Source: Acidobacteria bacterium UBA2994 (lineage in GTDB: Bacteria > Acidobacteriota > Vicinamibacteria > Vicinamibacterales > UBA8438). Taken from it: a DNA stretch of 64,000 nt. Shown here in pieces: positions 18,651 to 28,041 of the stretch. The notes beneath the pieces are model-generated. The model did not search any database. It was not told where the DNA came from and was given only the letters and a program-made list of their open reading frames with translations. Position 1 is the first letter of the stretch, and each line of letters starts with the position of its first letter. A program made the position numbers and the translations under genes. The stretch spans positions 19,265-83,264 of the forward strand of contig DEAA01000032.1 in NCBI GenBank assembly GCA_002346545.1, read 5' to 3'.

Positions 18651-19400
18651 GTGAAGTGTAGAGCATTCGGTTTTGCAGTAGCGGCCGCGCTTGTGGCCGT
18701 GGTGTTTCCTGGGCCTGCGTACGGGCAAACAGAGAACATTGCGCAAGCCTACGTTCATACGGTGCAGCTAGACATGGTGGCGCAGTTCGAGGAGGCCGTG
18801 AAACGGCACGTCCAGTGGCGCAAGCAAAATGGCGATCCTTGGGAATGGGTGTGGTACCAAGTAGTCAATGGTGACGGTCTTGGCCGGTATCTCGTTCGAT
18901 CGGGGAATCATCGTTGGGCTGACCTGGATACCCGTTACGCCTGGGACGATCGCGTCGGAGCCGGCAGCCATTTCATGGCGACGGTCGGGCCGTACATTGA
19001 GACCGAGAACAGTGCTATCAGTCAGCTAGATGGGGCGCTGTCTCGCCCTCTAGACGACTACAGCGAGATCACGCTCTTTACTGTCACAGAGTTTGACGTG
19101 AGATTGCCTGGTCAATTTCGCGAGGCGATCACAAAAATAGGACAGGGCCTTGATCGTGGCGGCTGGGAGCGGCCATACCTGTGGCAGATGGCGGCCAACG
19201 GAGGAGCCATCGATGCAACGCTTGTCATACCGGCTAGGGATTGGAGCGAGTTGGCACCACCTGAAAGGTCACTGCCAATGGTGATGGCCGAGGTGTATGG
19301 ACAGGAAGAGGCGAACGAACTGATGGACAGCCTTGCACGGTCAATTCGTTCCCAGAGCAATTACACCCTGAAGGTGCGTCGAGACTTGTCCTTGCCATAG
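18651..19400 (+). CDS. Exported protein of unknown function, possibly a duplicated dimeric alpha/beta-barrel (ABM/NIPSNAP-like)
   Basis: 249 residues from the GTG at 18651, chosen because AGGAGG lies at 18638-18643 and because it opens a clean signal peptide (KCRAFGFAVAAALVAVVFPGPAYG). An in-frame ATG at 18609 would bury the signal. The mature part has two halves that each look like a beta-alpha-beta unit: AYVHTVQLDMVAQFEEAVKR, then around residue 145 SEITLFTVTEFDVRLPGQFREAI. This resembles antibiotic-biosynthesis-monooxygenase or NIPSNAP-type small barrels, a weak inference. Base composition matches the lower-GC divergent neighbour rather than the rest of the window. Confidence 0.65.
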   Translation: MKCRAFGFAVAAALVAVVFPGPAYGQTENIAQAYVHTVQLDMVAQFEEAVKRHVQWRKQNGDPWEWVWYQVVNGDGLGRYLVRSGNHRWADLDTRYAWDDRVGAGSHFMATVGPYIETENSAISQLDGALSRPLDDYSEITLFTVTEFDVRLPGQFREAITKIGQGLDRGGWERPYLWQMAANGGAIDATLVIPARDWSELAPPERSLPMVMAEVYGQEEANELMDSLARSIRSQSNYTLKVRRDLSLP

Positions 19401-19414
19401 TGCATCGGGCAGAA

Positions 19415-19457
19415 GCAGCTGACTGCGGTGCTGAACGAAGGGGGCGCAGTCAGTTGC
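19415..19457 (+). terminator. Strong 13-bp hairpin after the exported protein gene
   Basis: GCAGCTGACTGCG (19415-19427) pairs with CGCAGTCAGTTGC (19445-19457) with a single G-U wobble and a 17-nt loop, 14 bp after the stop codon. No T tract follows, so termination may be Rho-assisted, or the element may stabilise the 3' end. Confidence 0.6.
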
Positions 19458-19590
19458 GGTGGTCGGCGGTGAGGCCGATGAGCATGGTGCTCGCGTTGCG
19501 CGTGTGAGGCCCAGGTCTGCCCTGTCTCATGGCGCGGGTGAGATAGGATGCAGCCGACGCTGCGTGAATGCGGCCAGAGACGGAGTACAG

Positions 19591-21687
19591 GTGACCGTGA
19601 GAGCAGGAACAACCTGGCGGTTCGTGGTGATTGGTGCGGTGTTGGTGGGCATGCTCTGGGCGCCGCGGTGGGCGGTGGCGCAGTACGGGGCCAGGAACGG
19701 GGAGTGGCGGAGTTACGGCGGTGACGCCGGCAGCACGAAATACTCGCCCCTTGACCAGATCACGCGCGACAATTTCGAGCAGCTCGAGTTGGCGTGGTCG
19801 TGGGACTCGATCGACAACGTCCTGAGCATGGGCACCGGCGATGGCGGCGAGTGGCAGACGAGCTACGAGGCGATCATCGCGCAGCTTGAGGCGGACACCC
19901 CGAATCTATATCGCGAGCGGAACCTGCCCAACCGCTCGAATCTCCAGGCGACGCCGTTGATGGTGAACGGTGTGCTCTACCTGAACACGCCGTTGTCGCA
20001 GGGGGTCGCCATCGACGCGGCCACCGGCCAGACACGCTGGATCTACAACCCGAAGAGCTACGAAGAAGGTACCACCTCAATGACCGTCACCTGGCGCGAG
20101 CGCGGGGTCGCCTACTGGACCGACGGTGAGGGGGACGAGCGGATCTACTGGGGCACAGGGAGCGGCCACGTCGTCTGCGTGGACGCGAAGACCGGGCAGG
20201 CCTGTTCTGACTTTGGCGACGGGGGTATGGTCGACGCCATGACCGGGCTACCACGCGCGGTCCGCGACAACCGCGACTATCTGAACGCCATCCTCTATTC
20301 CATCCAGTCGCCTCCGGTCGTGGTGGGAGACAAGATCATCCACGGGTCCTCAGTGGCTGACCGCATCGTCGCGAAGGAAGCGGTGCCGGGCTGGGTGCGC
20401 GCCTGGAACGCCCGCACGGGCGACCACGAGTGGGATTTTCACACGGTGCCGGCCAATGGCGATGAGTATGGCGCTGAGACCTGGCTGGACGAGTCGTGGC
20501 GCTACTCGGGCAACGCCAATGTCTGGAGCATGCTGAGCGGCGACCCCGAGCTGGGCTACGTCTATCTGCCGACCGGCACGCCCACCAACGACTACTACGG
20601 CGGCCACCGGTTGGGCGATAACCTGTTTGCCGAGACCGTGGTGGCGGTTGACATCGAGACCGGCCAGCGGATGTGGCACTTCCAGGCGGTGCACCACGGT
20701 CTGTGGGACTACGACTTCCCGGCCGCGCCCAACCTGCTCGACATCACCGTGGACGGGCGTGAAGTGAAGGCGCTGGCACAGGTGAGCAAGCAGGGGTTCA
20801 TCTACACCTTCGACCGGGTCACCGGCGAGCCGGTTTGGCCGATCGAAGAACGCCCGGTGCCGATCGAGCCGGTGATTCCTGGTGAGGTGCCGGCGCCGAC
20901 CCAGCCGTTCCCCACCAAGCCGCCGCCGTTCGACTATCAGGGGGTCACACTGGACGATCTGGTCGACTTTACCCCCGAGATCCGAGCGATGGCCGTTGAG
21001 GCCGTCAGCGACTTCCGAATGGGGCCGCTCTACACGCCGCCCACACTGGCCGAGGAGAACGGTCCGCAGGGCACCCTGTTTCGTCCGAGCGGTGGCGGGG
21101 CGGCAAGCTGGACCGGGGCGGCGGTCGATCCCGAAACGGGCATGCTCTATGTGCCATCGAACAACAGCTTCGGCGTGATTCATTACTACACGCCAGACCC
21201 GGCCATCGGCGGCAACCTGCGCTATACCCATGGCGCCCCCGAGGCCGAACGTCTGGACGGCAATGTCCCCCGCGGCCCGGTCATGCCGCAGGGACTTCCG
21301 CTTCTTAAGCCGCCCTACTCCCGGATGACGGCCATCGACATGAACCGGGGTGAAGAGGCCTGGATGCAGCCGAACGGCAACGGCGACCGCATTCGTAACC
21401 ACCCGAGGCTGCGTGAGCTGGACCTGCCGCCGCTGGGTGGTGACGGGCGTGGCGGGCCGGTGTTGACCAAGACGCTGCTGATCAGTGCACTCTCGGCTGG
21501 TGGCACCGACAACGGTCCGCGACTGATCGCGCGCGACAAGGCGACCGGTGAAATTCTAGGATCGGTGGACCTGCCGTCTGGCGCGATCGGGACACCGATG
21601 ACCTACATGCTCGACGGTCGCCAGTACATCGCGCTCACCGTCGGCGGACGTCCGCCACGGCTCGTTGCCTTCGCACTGCCGGAGTAG
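19591..21687 (+). CDS. PQQ-dependent dehydrogenase, glucose-dehydrogenase-like, exported
   Basis: 698 residues from the GTG at 19591 (GGAG at 19582-19585), giving a signal peptide RFVVIGAVLVGMLWAPRWAVAQ. A start at 19459 would precede the signal by 44 unrelated residues. Family opening GEWRSYGGDAGSTKYSPLDQI; active-site D373 and D375 in HHGLWDYDFP; catalytic Lys in VSKQGF; terminal strand GTPMTYMLDGRQYIALTVGG. No CxxCH haem site. Very close in layout to the products at 5824-7953 and 9348-11378. The next PQQ gene starts four bases after this stop, so the pair is translationally coupled and may form a two-step or two-substrate oxidation unit. Confidence 0.9.
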   Translation: MTVRAGTTWRFVVIGAVLVGMLWAPRWAVAQYGARNGEWRSYGGDAGSTKYSPLDQITRDNFEQLELAWSWDSIDNVLSMGTGDGGEWQTSYEAIIAQLEADTPNLYRERNLPNRSNLQATPLMVNGVLYLNTPLSQGVAIDAATGQTRWIYNPKSYEEGTTSMTVTWRERGVAYWTDGEGDERIYWGTGSGHVVCVDAKTGQACSDFGDGGMVDAMTGLPRAVRDNRDYLNAILYSIQSPPVVVGDKIIHGSSVADRIVAKEAVPGWVRAWNARTGDHEWDFHTVPANGDEYGAETWLDESWRYSGNANVWSMLSGDPELGYVYLPTGTPTNDYYGGHRLGDNLFAETVVAVDIETGQRMWHFQAVHHGLWDYDFPAAPNLLDITVDGREVKALAQVSKQGFIYTFDRVTGEPVWPIEERPVPIEPVIPGEVPAPTQPFPTKPPPFDYQGVTLDDLVDFTPEIRAMAVEAVSDFRMGPLYTPPTLAEENGPQGTLFRPSGGGAASWTGAAVDPETGMLYVPSNNSFGVIHYYTPDPAIGGNLRYTHGAPEAERLDGNVPRGPVMPQGLPLLKPPYSRMTAIDMNRGEEAWMQPNGNGDRIRNHPRLRELDLPPLGGDGRGGPVLTKTLLISALSAGGTDNGPRLIARDKATGEILGSVDLPSGAIGTPMTYMLDGRQYIALTVGGRPPRLVAFALPE

Positions 21688-21691
21688 ATCG

Positions 21692-23857
21692 ATGACCAGA
21701 CACGACTTTCGAATTGCAGCGATTGGCCTAGCGCCGGCGCTGCTGCTGACCGCCACCACGGCCCTTGCGCAGTTGACGGGCACCGAGAACGGTGAGTGGC
21801 GGTATTTGGGGGGCGACGCGGGCCATACCCGGTCGTCGGCGTTGACCCAGATCAATGGCGACAACTTTTCAGACCTGGAGGTGGCCTGGATCTGGCGGGG
21901 CGACAACTTCGGGCCGAACCGTGACTATTTCAACCGAGCCACACCAATTTACGTAGACGGGGTTGTCTACACTGTGGCGTCGCCGCGGCGCCAGGTGGTG
22001 GCGATCGAGCCGGCGACGGGTGAGACGCTCTGGACGTTCCGAGAGCCTGAGACCATCCGTCACCTCCGTTCTCCGCGGCAGGCGTACGGTAAGGGCGTCG
22101 CCTATGCGGAGGTAAACGGACGGGGCGTGATCTTCGTCACCAGCCCCGCGTTCTTCCTGTGGGCGCTTGATGCCGAGACCGGGCGGCCGCTCGAGAACTG
22201 GGGCGCGCAGGTGCCGATCGAGGGGTTCCCCGGCTCAGGCACGCTCGATCTGATTCCGCCGCTGGTGTCGGACTGGGGTCGCTGGCAGGACCGGAGCGCT
22301 AGCTACGACGCAAATTTCGGTATTCCGCGCGAACTGGGGATGGTCACCTCATCGTCACCCCCGATCGTGGTCAACGGCGTGGTCGTCGTGCTGGTCGGAC
22401 ATCAGCCGAGTTATGGACAGACCCGGATCGAAAACGTGCCGGGCGACATCATGGGGTTCAGCGCCGAGACCGGCGAGTTCCTCTGGAAGTTCCATACGAT
22501 TCCGCGGCCGGGCGAGTTCGGACACGAGACCTGGCACAACGACGCCTGGCAGTGGTCTGGCGATATGTCGACCTGGGCGCCGGCGTCGGCCGATCCGGAT
22601 CTCGGTCTCGTCTACCTGGTGACCAATGCCTCGACGGTGCAGACCTACGCCGGCCATCGTCCGGGTGACAACCTGTTTGGCGGTTCGGTGCTGGCGCTGG
22701 ATGTGCAGACGGGGGAGCGTCGCTGGCATTTCCAGATTCATCGAAGCGATCAGTGGAACTACGACCTACCCACAGCGCCGATGCTGCTGGATCTCACCGT
22801 GGACGACCAGGAGATCCCGGCACTGGTGCAGTACACCAAGCAAGGTTTGATCTTCGCGTTCAACCGCGAGACCGGGGAGCCGATCTGGCCGATCGAGGAT
22901 CGGGACGTCCTGCAGACCGAAGTGCCCGGGGGCTACACCTCGGCAAGGCAGCCGTATCCGACCCGGCCCGAGCCGGTCGATCCCATCATCTGGGACGGGC
23001 TGACCGAGGAGTTCGTGGTGGACTACACGTCCGAGCTAAAGGTCCGGGCGATGGAGATCCTGACCCACTACCGTGTGGGGGGGCTGTATGTGCCGAACCT
23101 GCCACAGGATCACACCAACGAGTTTTTCAACAATGTGGGCTGTCAGGCCGGAGGCAACGTGATCCCCCACCCGCCGGTGGCCGATGCGACGACCGGGTGG
23201 CTCTACAGTTCACACCGCCGAAGCTGCAGCGCCCCGCCGTTCATGGCGCCCACCAACGGGGTGGACCAGGACAATCCAGACTACGCACGGCCGGGGCCGG
23301 GTGGCGCTACGCCCAACAGCACGCCGACCACCGGCACGACCGTCGCTGCCTGGCTACCGCGCGGCGCGAGACGCCCGACACCCGAGCAGGCGCCGCACGT
23401 GTCGGCTACCGGGCTGCCCACGATCGACGGCATTCCGCTCTACAAGCAGATGAACAACCAGCTCTCGGCGTTCGACATGAACACCGGGGGGCGGACCTGG
23501 TCGCTGCCGGTGGGCGAGACGCCTGAGGTCTACGCGATCCACGAGCGGTTGCAGGATGTGGAGCTGCCGAACCTGGGCGGCGCCGGGTGGTCAATCCAGA
23601 TGGTCGCTGGAGACCTGCTGGTCCAGACGCGGGCCCTCAGCGAGGGCACCCGGCAGATCCGGCCTGATGGTCCATTGCTGCTGCACGGGCGCGACAAGCG
23701 CACGGGCGAGATCCTTGGCAGTGTCGAGCTGCCCGCGCCGGGCCAGTACGGAATGATGACTTACATGTACGATGGCAAGCAGTACATCGTGGTGCAGATC
23801 GGCAGCATCCATACCGACTTCCCAGGTTCCCTCGTCGCCTACAGCCTCCCCGACTAG
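21692..23857 (+). CDS. PQQ-dependent dehydrogenase-like protein with Asn at the usual catalytic Asp
   Basis: 721 residues from the ATG at 21692; GGAG in the last codon of the preceding gene serves as ribosome binding site. Signal peptide MTRHDFRIAAIGLAPALLLTATTALA. It keeps the quinoprotein frame (GEWRYLGGDAGHTRSSALTQI, RPGDNLFGGSVLALD, GMMTYMYDGKQYIVVQIG) and the Lys segment YTKQGL. The active-site stretch reads SDQWNYDLP, however, so the first Asp of the W-D-x-D motif is N356 while D358 remains. Four cysteines cluster near the centre (NVGCQAGG, RRSCSAPP) and are absent from the other copies. Catalytic competence is therefore uncertain. Divergent specificity or a non-enzymatic partner role for the coupled dehydrogenase are both possible. 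Confidence 0.82.
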   Translation: MTRHDFRIAAIGLAPALLLTATTALAQLTGTENGEWRYLGGDAGHTRSSALTQINGDNFSDLEVAWIWRGDNFGPNRDYFNRATPIYVDGVVYTVASPRRQVVAIEPATGETLWTFREPETIRHLRSPRQAYGKGVAYAEVNGRGVIFVTSPAFFLWALDAETGRPLENWGAQVPIEGFPGSGTLDLIPPLVSDWGRWQDRSASYDANFGIPRELGMVTSSSPPIVVNGVVVVLVGHQPSYGQTRIENVPGDIMGFSAETGEFLWKFHTIPRPGEFGHETWHNDAWQWSGDMSTWAPASADPDLGLVYLVTNASTVQTYAGHRPGDNLFGGSVLALDVQTGERRWHFQIHRSDQWNYDLPTAPMLLDLTVDDQEIPALVQYTKQGLIFAFNRETGEPIWPIEDRDVLQTEVPGGYTSARQPYPTRPEPVDPIIWDGLTEEFVVDYTSELKVRAMEILTHYRVGGLYVPNLPQDHTNEFFNNVGCQAGGNVIPHPPVADATTGWLYSSHRRSCSAPPFMAPTNGVDQDNPDYARPGPGGATPNSTPTTGTTVAAWLPRGARRPTPEQAPHVSATGLPTIDGIPLYKQMNNQLSAFDMNTGGRTWSLPVGETPEVYAIHERLQDVELPNLGGAGWSIQMVAGDLLVQTRALSEGTRQIRPDGPLLLHGRDKRTGEILGSVELPAPGQYGMMTYMYDGKQYIVVQIGSIHTDFPGSLVAYSLPD

Positions 23858-23873
23858 AAGGTTCCCGGGTCGG

Positions 23874-25811
23874 CTACTGGGGCCGGGTGAGTGAGGCGTC
23901 CAGCGCGCGCTGGATGAGATCGGTCGGCACGGTGGCCGGTGGCACGTTACTGTCGAACCACGCTCGAACATCCTCAGCCAATCCCAGTCCGTGCATGTAG
24001 TTGTAGAGGGCGTGGGTGAGCCCTTGGCCGAGCCCGTCGTGGTCGGTGCCGGTGGGGTCGGTGAACGGAACGACGTTTCGAGCGAACGTCCTGGTCGACT
24101 GCGGGTTCAGGGTGATACCGAAGCGGGAGGGGTTGAGGGCGACCGGGCTGTGCGCCGTGGCGACGAACCGGTGCCAGTAAGCCGATTGCAGGCAGCCGGC
24201 CTCGAAGAGCTGTCGCACCCGTTCGAGGGCGTCGACTGTGTCCTGCTCGGTCTGGCTGGGGAAGCCGTACATCAGGTAGGCGTGCACCATGATCCCCGCC
24301 TCGGTAAACGCCCGGGTCACCCGAGCGACCTGCTCGACCGTAACTCCTTTCTCCATCAGTGCCAGGAGCCGGTCCGACGCGACCTCCAGGCCGCCACTGA
24401 CGGCCACACAGCCTGATCGCGCCAGAAGATCGGTCAGCTCGGAGCCGAACGCCTCTTCGAAGCGGACGTTCCCCCACCAGCTAATGACTACGCCGCGATC
24501 GAGCAGCCGCTTGGCGAGCGCCTGGAGCGCGGCAGGGGGCGCCGCCTCGTCCACGAAATGAAACCCGGTCTGCCCGGTTTCGTCGACCAGTGTCTCGATC
24601 CGGTCTACGAGTGCATCGGCGGCCAACGGATCGTAGCGGCCGATGTAGTCGAGCGTGACATCGCAGAACGAGCACTTCTTCCAGTAGCACCCGTGGGCCA
24701 CGGTCAGCTTGTTCCAGCGGCCATCGGACCAGAGTCGGTGCATCGGGTTGAGCATCTCGATCATCGAGACGTAGCGGTCGAGTGGGAGCCCGTCGTAGGT
24801 CGGTGTGCCGATCTCAGCGAGCGGGACATCCACTTGGCCGGCGTCGTGCTTGTAGACGATCTCGCCGTTCCGACGAAGGAAAGTGCGTAGGCATGGTGCG
24901 CTGGCGTCACGTTTGCACGTAGCGATTCGTTCCAGCAGTAAGAGAAGTGGTTGCTCGCCATCGTCGAGGGTGACGTAGTCGAAGTAATCGAATACGCGCG
25001 GTTCCGCCAGTTGACGAAGCTCGGTGTTGACGTAGCCGCCGCCCAGCACGGTAATCGCCTCAGGGAAGGCCTGCTTGATCCGTCGTGCCATTCGGAATGC
25101 GCCGTAGACGTTTCCTGGAAAGGGAACAGTGAAGCCCACCAGGTCTGGGCGATGCCCCTCGGCCAGCTCGTCGGTCACTTCGTCGAGAAGCGTGTCGATC
25201 AGGGTTGGAGGAGCCTCGAGGGCCCCGGCTAGTGGCGCAAACGAGGGTTCGCTTTCGACCAGATGGCCGGCATAGCGCGAGAGCCCGAAGCTCGGGTCGA
25301 TGCCGTCACGGATCGCGTCGGCGATGTCGTCGAGGTACAGCGTGGCCAGGTGCTTAGCGCGGTCAGCGAGTCCGAGGCTGCCAAACGCCCAGGCCAGCGG
25401 CTCGTCGTGGTCCCCGGCAAGATGTTCGTCGAGCAAGGCGAACCGGGACCCTTCGGGTAGCCAGTCGCGCCCCACAATGCGCAGCGCTAAACTCGGGTCC
25501 CGTCCCTGCAGGTGCCTGACGACCGGGTCGATCGTGGCTAAGAACCGCTCGCTCTCGCCCAGTAGGTGCGCTACTGAGTCCGGTATTCCGCTGGTGTCTG
25601 GCGCAGCTCCTCGAGCTTCCAGCTTTTCGATCGCACGAGTGAGGCCGGCTCGCGAGAACACTCGAAGGAAGAGCTCCAGCGAGGCGTCTGCCTGGCGCAC
25701 GTCCACCCCGAGCCGCGTGGCGTGCTGACGTAGGAATCCGGTGAGGTAGGCCGTCGCTGGGTACGGCGTGTTCGGCTGCACCATCGGGGGCGTGACAAGT
25801 AGAACGCGCAT
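23874..25811 (-). CDS. B12-binding radical SAM protein with C-x4-C-x2-C cluster motif
   Basis: 645 residues; the ATG at 25811 starts MRVLLVTPPMVQPNTPYPAT, the canonical opening of this class, and the in-frame start at 25871 adds only a non-conserved leader. Residues ~200-290 hold a cobalamin-binding-like segment (LVGFTVPFPGNVYGAFRMAR...VLGGGYVNTE, no clear DxHxxG). The radical SAM core follows at HGCYWKKCSFCD, with C375, C380 and C383: four residues separate the first two cysteines, against three in the commonest motif. Later strands (HFVDEAAPP, VSGGLEVASDRLL, VHAYLMYGFPSQTEQD) match the TIM-barrel. No maturation substrate is adjacent, so the reaction is unknown. Confidence 0.85.
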   Translation of the reverse strand: MRVLLVTPPMVQPNTPYPATAYLTGFLRQHATRLGVDVRQADASLELFLRVFSRAGLTRAIEKLEARGAAPDTSGIPDSVAHLLGESERFLATIDPVVRHLQGRDPSLALRIVGRDWLPEGSRFALLDEHLAGDHDEPLAWAFGSLGLADRAKHLATLYLDDIADAIRDGIDPSFGLSRYAGHLVESEPSFAPLAGALEAPPTLIDTLLDEVTDELAEGHRPDLVGFTVPFPGNVYGAFRMARRIKQAFPEAITVLGGGYVNTELRQLAEPRVFDYFDYVTLDDGEQPLLLLLERIATCKRDASAPCLRTFLRRNGEIVYKHDAGQVDVPLAEIGTPTYDGLPLDRYVSMIEMLNPMHRLWSDGRWNKLTVAHGCYWKKCSFCDVTLDYIGRYDPLAADALVDRIETLVDETGQTGFHFVDEAAPPAALQALAKRLLDRGVVISWWGNVRFEEAFGSELTDLLARSGCVAVSGGLEVASDRLLALMEKGVTVEQVARVTRAFTEAGIMVHAYLMYGFPSQTEQDTVDALERVRQLFEAGCLQSAYWHRFVATAHSPVALNPSRFGITLNPQSTRTFARNVVPFTDPTGTDHDGLGQGLTHALYNYMHGLGLAEDVRAWFDSNVPPATVPTDLIQRALDASLTRPQ

Positions 25812-25876
25812 GCGCGAAATCCTACCGCTGCCAGGCCTTGACATCGAGCCCAGCCTCAACCAGAGTTCCACCCGTC

Positions 25877-27940
25877 ATGAAAAGAACCTTCCGATCGGCG
25901 TCGCTTGCGGTGGTCCTCCTCGCCATTTTCCTCGTCATCCCGGCTACGGGACAGCAGGTGGGCAGCAGCTTCTCTGGCGCTGATTGGCCAATGGCTGGCG
26001 GTGATTGGACCAGTTCGCGCTACTCGACGCTCGACCAGATCTCGACCGAGAACATTGACCGGTTGGGTGGTGAGTGGGTGACCCGGATCTCTGGCGGTGG
26101 CTCCTCGCGCTCGACTCCGGCCGTCAAGGACGGCGTCATCTACCTAACGGCGGCCGCCAGCGTGGTGGCGATCGATGGTGCGACCGGCGATGCCCGCTGG
26201 CAGTGGCAGGCCGAGGACCCGACCTCGGGCCGTGCCCCATCATGGCAAGGTGTGGGGCTCGACGACGAGAAAGTGTATATGGGACTTCGGAGCGTCGAGG
26301 TGGGCGCCATCAGTCAAGAGACCGGCGAGCTGGTCTGGGCCACCAATGTGGGCAGCGACCCGGCAATGGCGGGTGAGACCGTTACCACGGCCCCGATCGT
26401 CGCTGATGGAAAGGTGTTTGTCGGTGTCGCCAATGGCGATAGTGGCGGGCAGGGACGGATTGTTGGACTTGATGCCGACAGCGGTGCGTTGCTGTGGACG
26501 TTCCACGTCATCCCGCGTCCGGGCGAGTTCGGCCACGATTCGTGGCCACAGGACTCGGACATTTGGGAGGTCGGTGGTGGTGGCGTCTGGCTGGTCGGTA
26601 CGGTTGACCCCGAGCTGGGCCTCGTGTACTTCGCCACCGGCAACCCGGTGCCGATGTTCGGCGGTGAGATTCGTGGGGGCGACAATCTGTTCACCGCCGC
26701 GGTGCTCGCGATCGACATGGAGACCGGCGAGCGTCGCTGGCACTTCCAGGTCGTGCGTCACGACATTTGGGACGCCGATATTGCCACGCCGATGCTGCTC
26801 TACGACGTGGAGATGGACGGCCAGCTCCGTAAAGGCGTTGCCGCCATCCGTGCCGACGGGTACCTCTTTCTGTTCGATCGCGAAACGGGAGAGCCACTGA
26901 TTCCGATTGAGCAGCGCCTGGTGCCGCAGGATCCGAATCAGCTCACCGCCGACACTCAGCCGTTCCCGGTGGGCGCCGAGCGGATTATTCCCGACTGTTC
27001 GCTGTGGCGTGATCGGGTGCCACCGCCCTTCGAGCTGAGCTGCAGCTTTTTCACGCCGCCCTCCATCGATACGCCTGCGGTGGTTGGGCTCGGTTCGCCG
27101 ATTCCGATGGTACGCGTCACCCCGATGTCGTTCAGCCCGCAGACCGGTCTGATCTATGCGCAGGGACGGAGCCACGTCGGGTTCGCGCGCCGGTTTGAGG
27201 ATCCCTGGATCTCGGACAACCGTCCTGGTGGGCACGACCGGCTCGGATTGCCCGAGTCGGCCGGGGTGCTCGCGGCGGTGGACCCGCGGACCAACACGGT
27301 GACCTGGAAGCAAGATCTGCTTGGCGGGCGACTGGCCACTAGCGGGCCGATGTCGACCGCGGGCGGACTCGTCTTCTGGGGGTCCGCCGATGGGCAGCTC
27401 GATGCCTACAATGCCGCGACTGGCGACAAGCTCTGGGCCTTCCAGGCGACACCGGCCGGCGCTCGGATGCGCCCCGGTCCCGTGGCGACCTACGCCATCG
27501 ATGGTAAGCAGTACATCGCCATGCCGATGGGCAACGAACTGTGGGCGTTCGCACTCGATGGTGACGTGCCGCCTCGAGATGACGCGGTAGACAATCCGCC
27601 GGACCTCGTTCGCTGGACCGGGCCGATCCCGACAGAGACCGACGAGATCCAGACTGGTAGCCTGCGAGAAAACCCGTCGTGGTCGCTGGGCGGCGCTCGG
27701 TCGGCGCTCGACGAACACACGTTCAATCCGCAGCGATCACGTGTGGCCGCCGGTACGCGCGTGCGGTTTGTCAACAACGGTTCGGTTACTCACACGATCG
27801 CGGCACGGGACGGGAGCTGGTCTACCGGACAGATTGAACCTGGGCTTTTCGCCTACGTATCGTTAGATACGGCTGGTGTGGAGGAATTCCACTGCACGGA
27901 GCATCCTTGGGCGCTCGGTGAAGTGACGGTCGAGCCCTAG
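25877..27940 (+). CDS. PQQ-type quinoprotein fused to C-terminal cupredoxin-like domain
   Basis: 687 residues from the ATG at 25877 (signal peptide KRTFRSASLAVVLLAIFLVIPATG). Residues ~35-560 form the quinoprotein propeller, opening MAGGDWTSSRYSTLDQI, with D299 and D301 in RHDIWDADI. The Lys segment of its relatives (VSKQGF) is replaced by AIRADGY, so the catalytic Lys appears missing or moved. Residues ~600-687 are cupredoxin-like: H639 in VTHTIAARDG, then C673 and H676 in FHCTEHPW. The axial Met expected three residues after H676 is A679. A copper domain in place of the cytochrome c domain of type II quinohaemoproteins would be an unusual internal electron acceptor. Confidence 0.85.
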   Translation: MKRTFRSASLAVVLLAIFLVIPATGQQVGSSFSGADWPMAGGDWTSSRYSTLDQISTENIDRLGGEWVTRISGGGSSRSTPAVKDGVIYLTAAASVVAIDGATGDARWQWQAEDPTSGRAPSWQGVGLDDEKVYMGLRSVEVGAISQETGELVWATNVGSDPAMAGETVTTAPIVADGKVFVGVANGDSGGQGRIVGLDADSGALLWTFHVIPRPGEFGHDSWPQDSDIWEVGGGGVWLVGTVDPELGLVYFATGNPVPMFGGEIRGGDNLFTAAVLAIDMETGERRWHFQVVRHDIWDADIATPMLLYDVEMDGQLRKGVAAIRADGYLFLFDRETGEPLIPIEQRLVPQDPNQLTADTQPFPVGAERIIPDCSLWRDRVPPPFELSCSFFTPPSIDTPAVVGLGSPIPMVRVTPMSFSPQTGLIYAQGRSHVGFARRFEDPWISDNRPGGHDRLGLPESAGVLAAVDPRTNTVTWKQDLLGGRLATSGPMSTAGGLVFWGSADGQLDAYNAATGDKLWAFQATPAGARMRPGPVATYAIDGKQYIAMPMGNELWAFALDGDVPPRDDAVDNPPDLVRWTGPIPTETDEIQTGSLRENPSWSLGGARSALDEHTFNPQRSRVAAGTRVRFVNNGSVTHTIAARDGSWSTGQIEPGLFAYVSLDTAGVEEFHCTEHPWALGEVTVEP

Positions 27941-27944
27941 GTTG

Positions 27945-27969
27945 GGTGGGGCTTCAGCCTGAACCCCAC
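27945..27969. repeat. REP-like GC-rich palindrome
   Basis: GGTGGGGCTTCA... paired with TGAACCCCAC, sitting a few bases after the stop of the cupredoxin-fused gene. Similar elements occur at 39357-39380 and 50194-50218. It probably also acts as a 3'-end hairpin. Confidence 0.5.
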
Positions 27970-28041
27970 GCGACGCTAGTGGGCCCGGAGCCTCCGCTGC
28001 GTCGCCGGGCGCTCCCGGCAGGCGCAATGCTCCGGCGCTTG

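Noticed and set aside
25877..27940. Annotating the cupredoxin fusion as a nitrite reductase or laccase
   Set aside because: Only one type 1-like copper site is present; there are no additional copper-binding histidines of multicopper oxidases.
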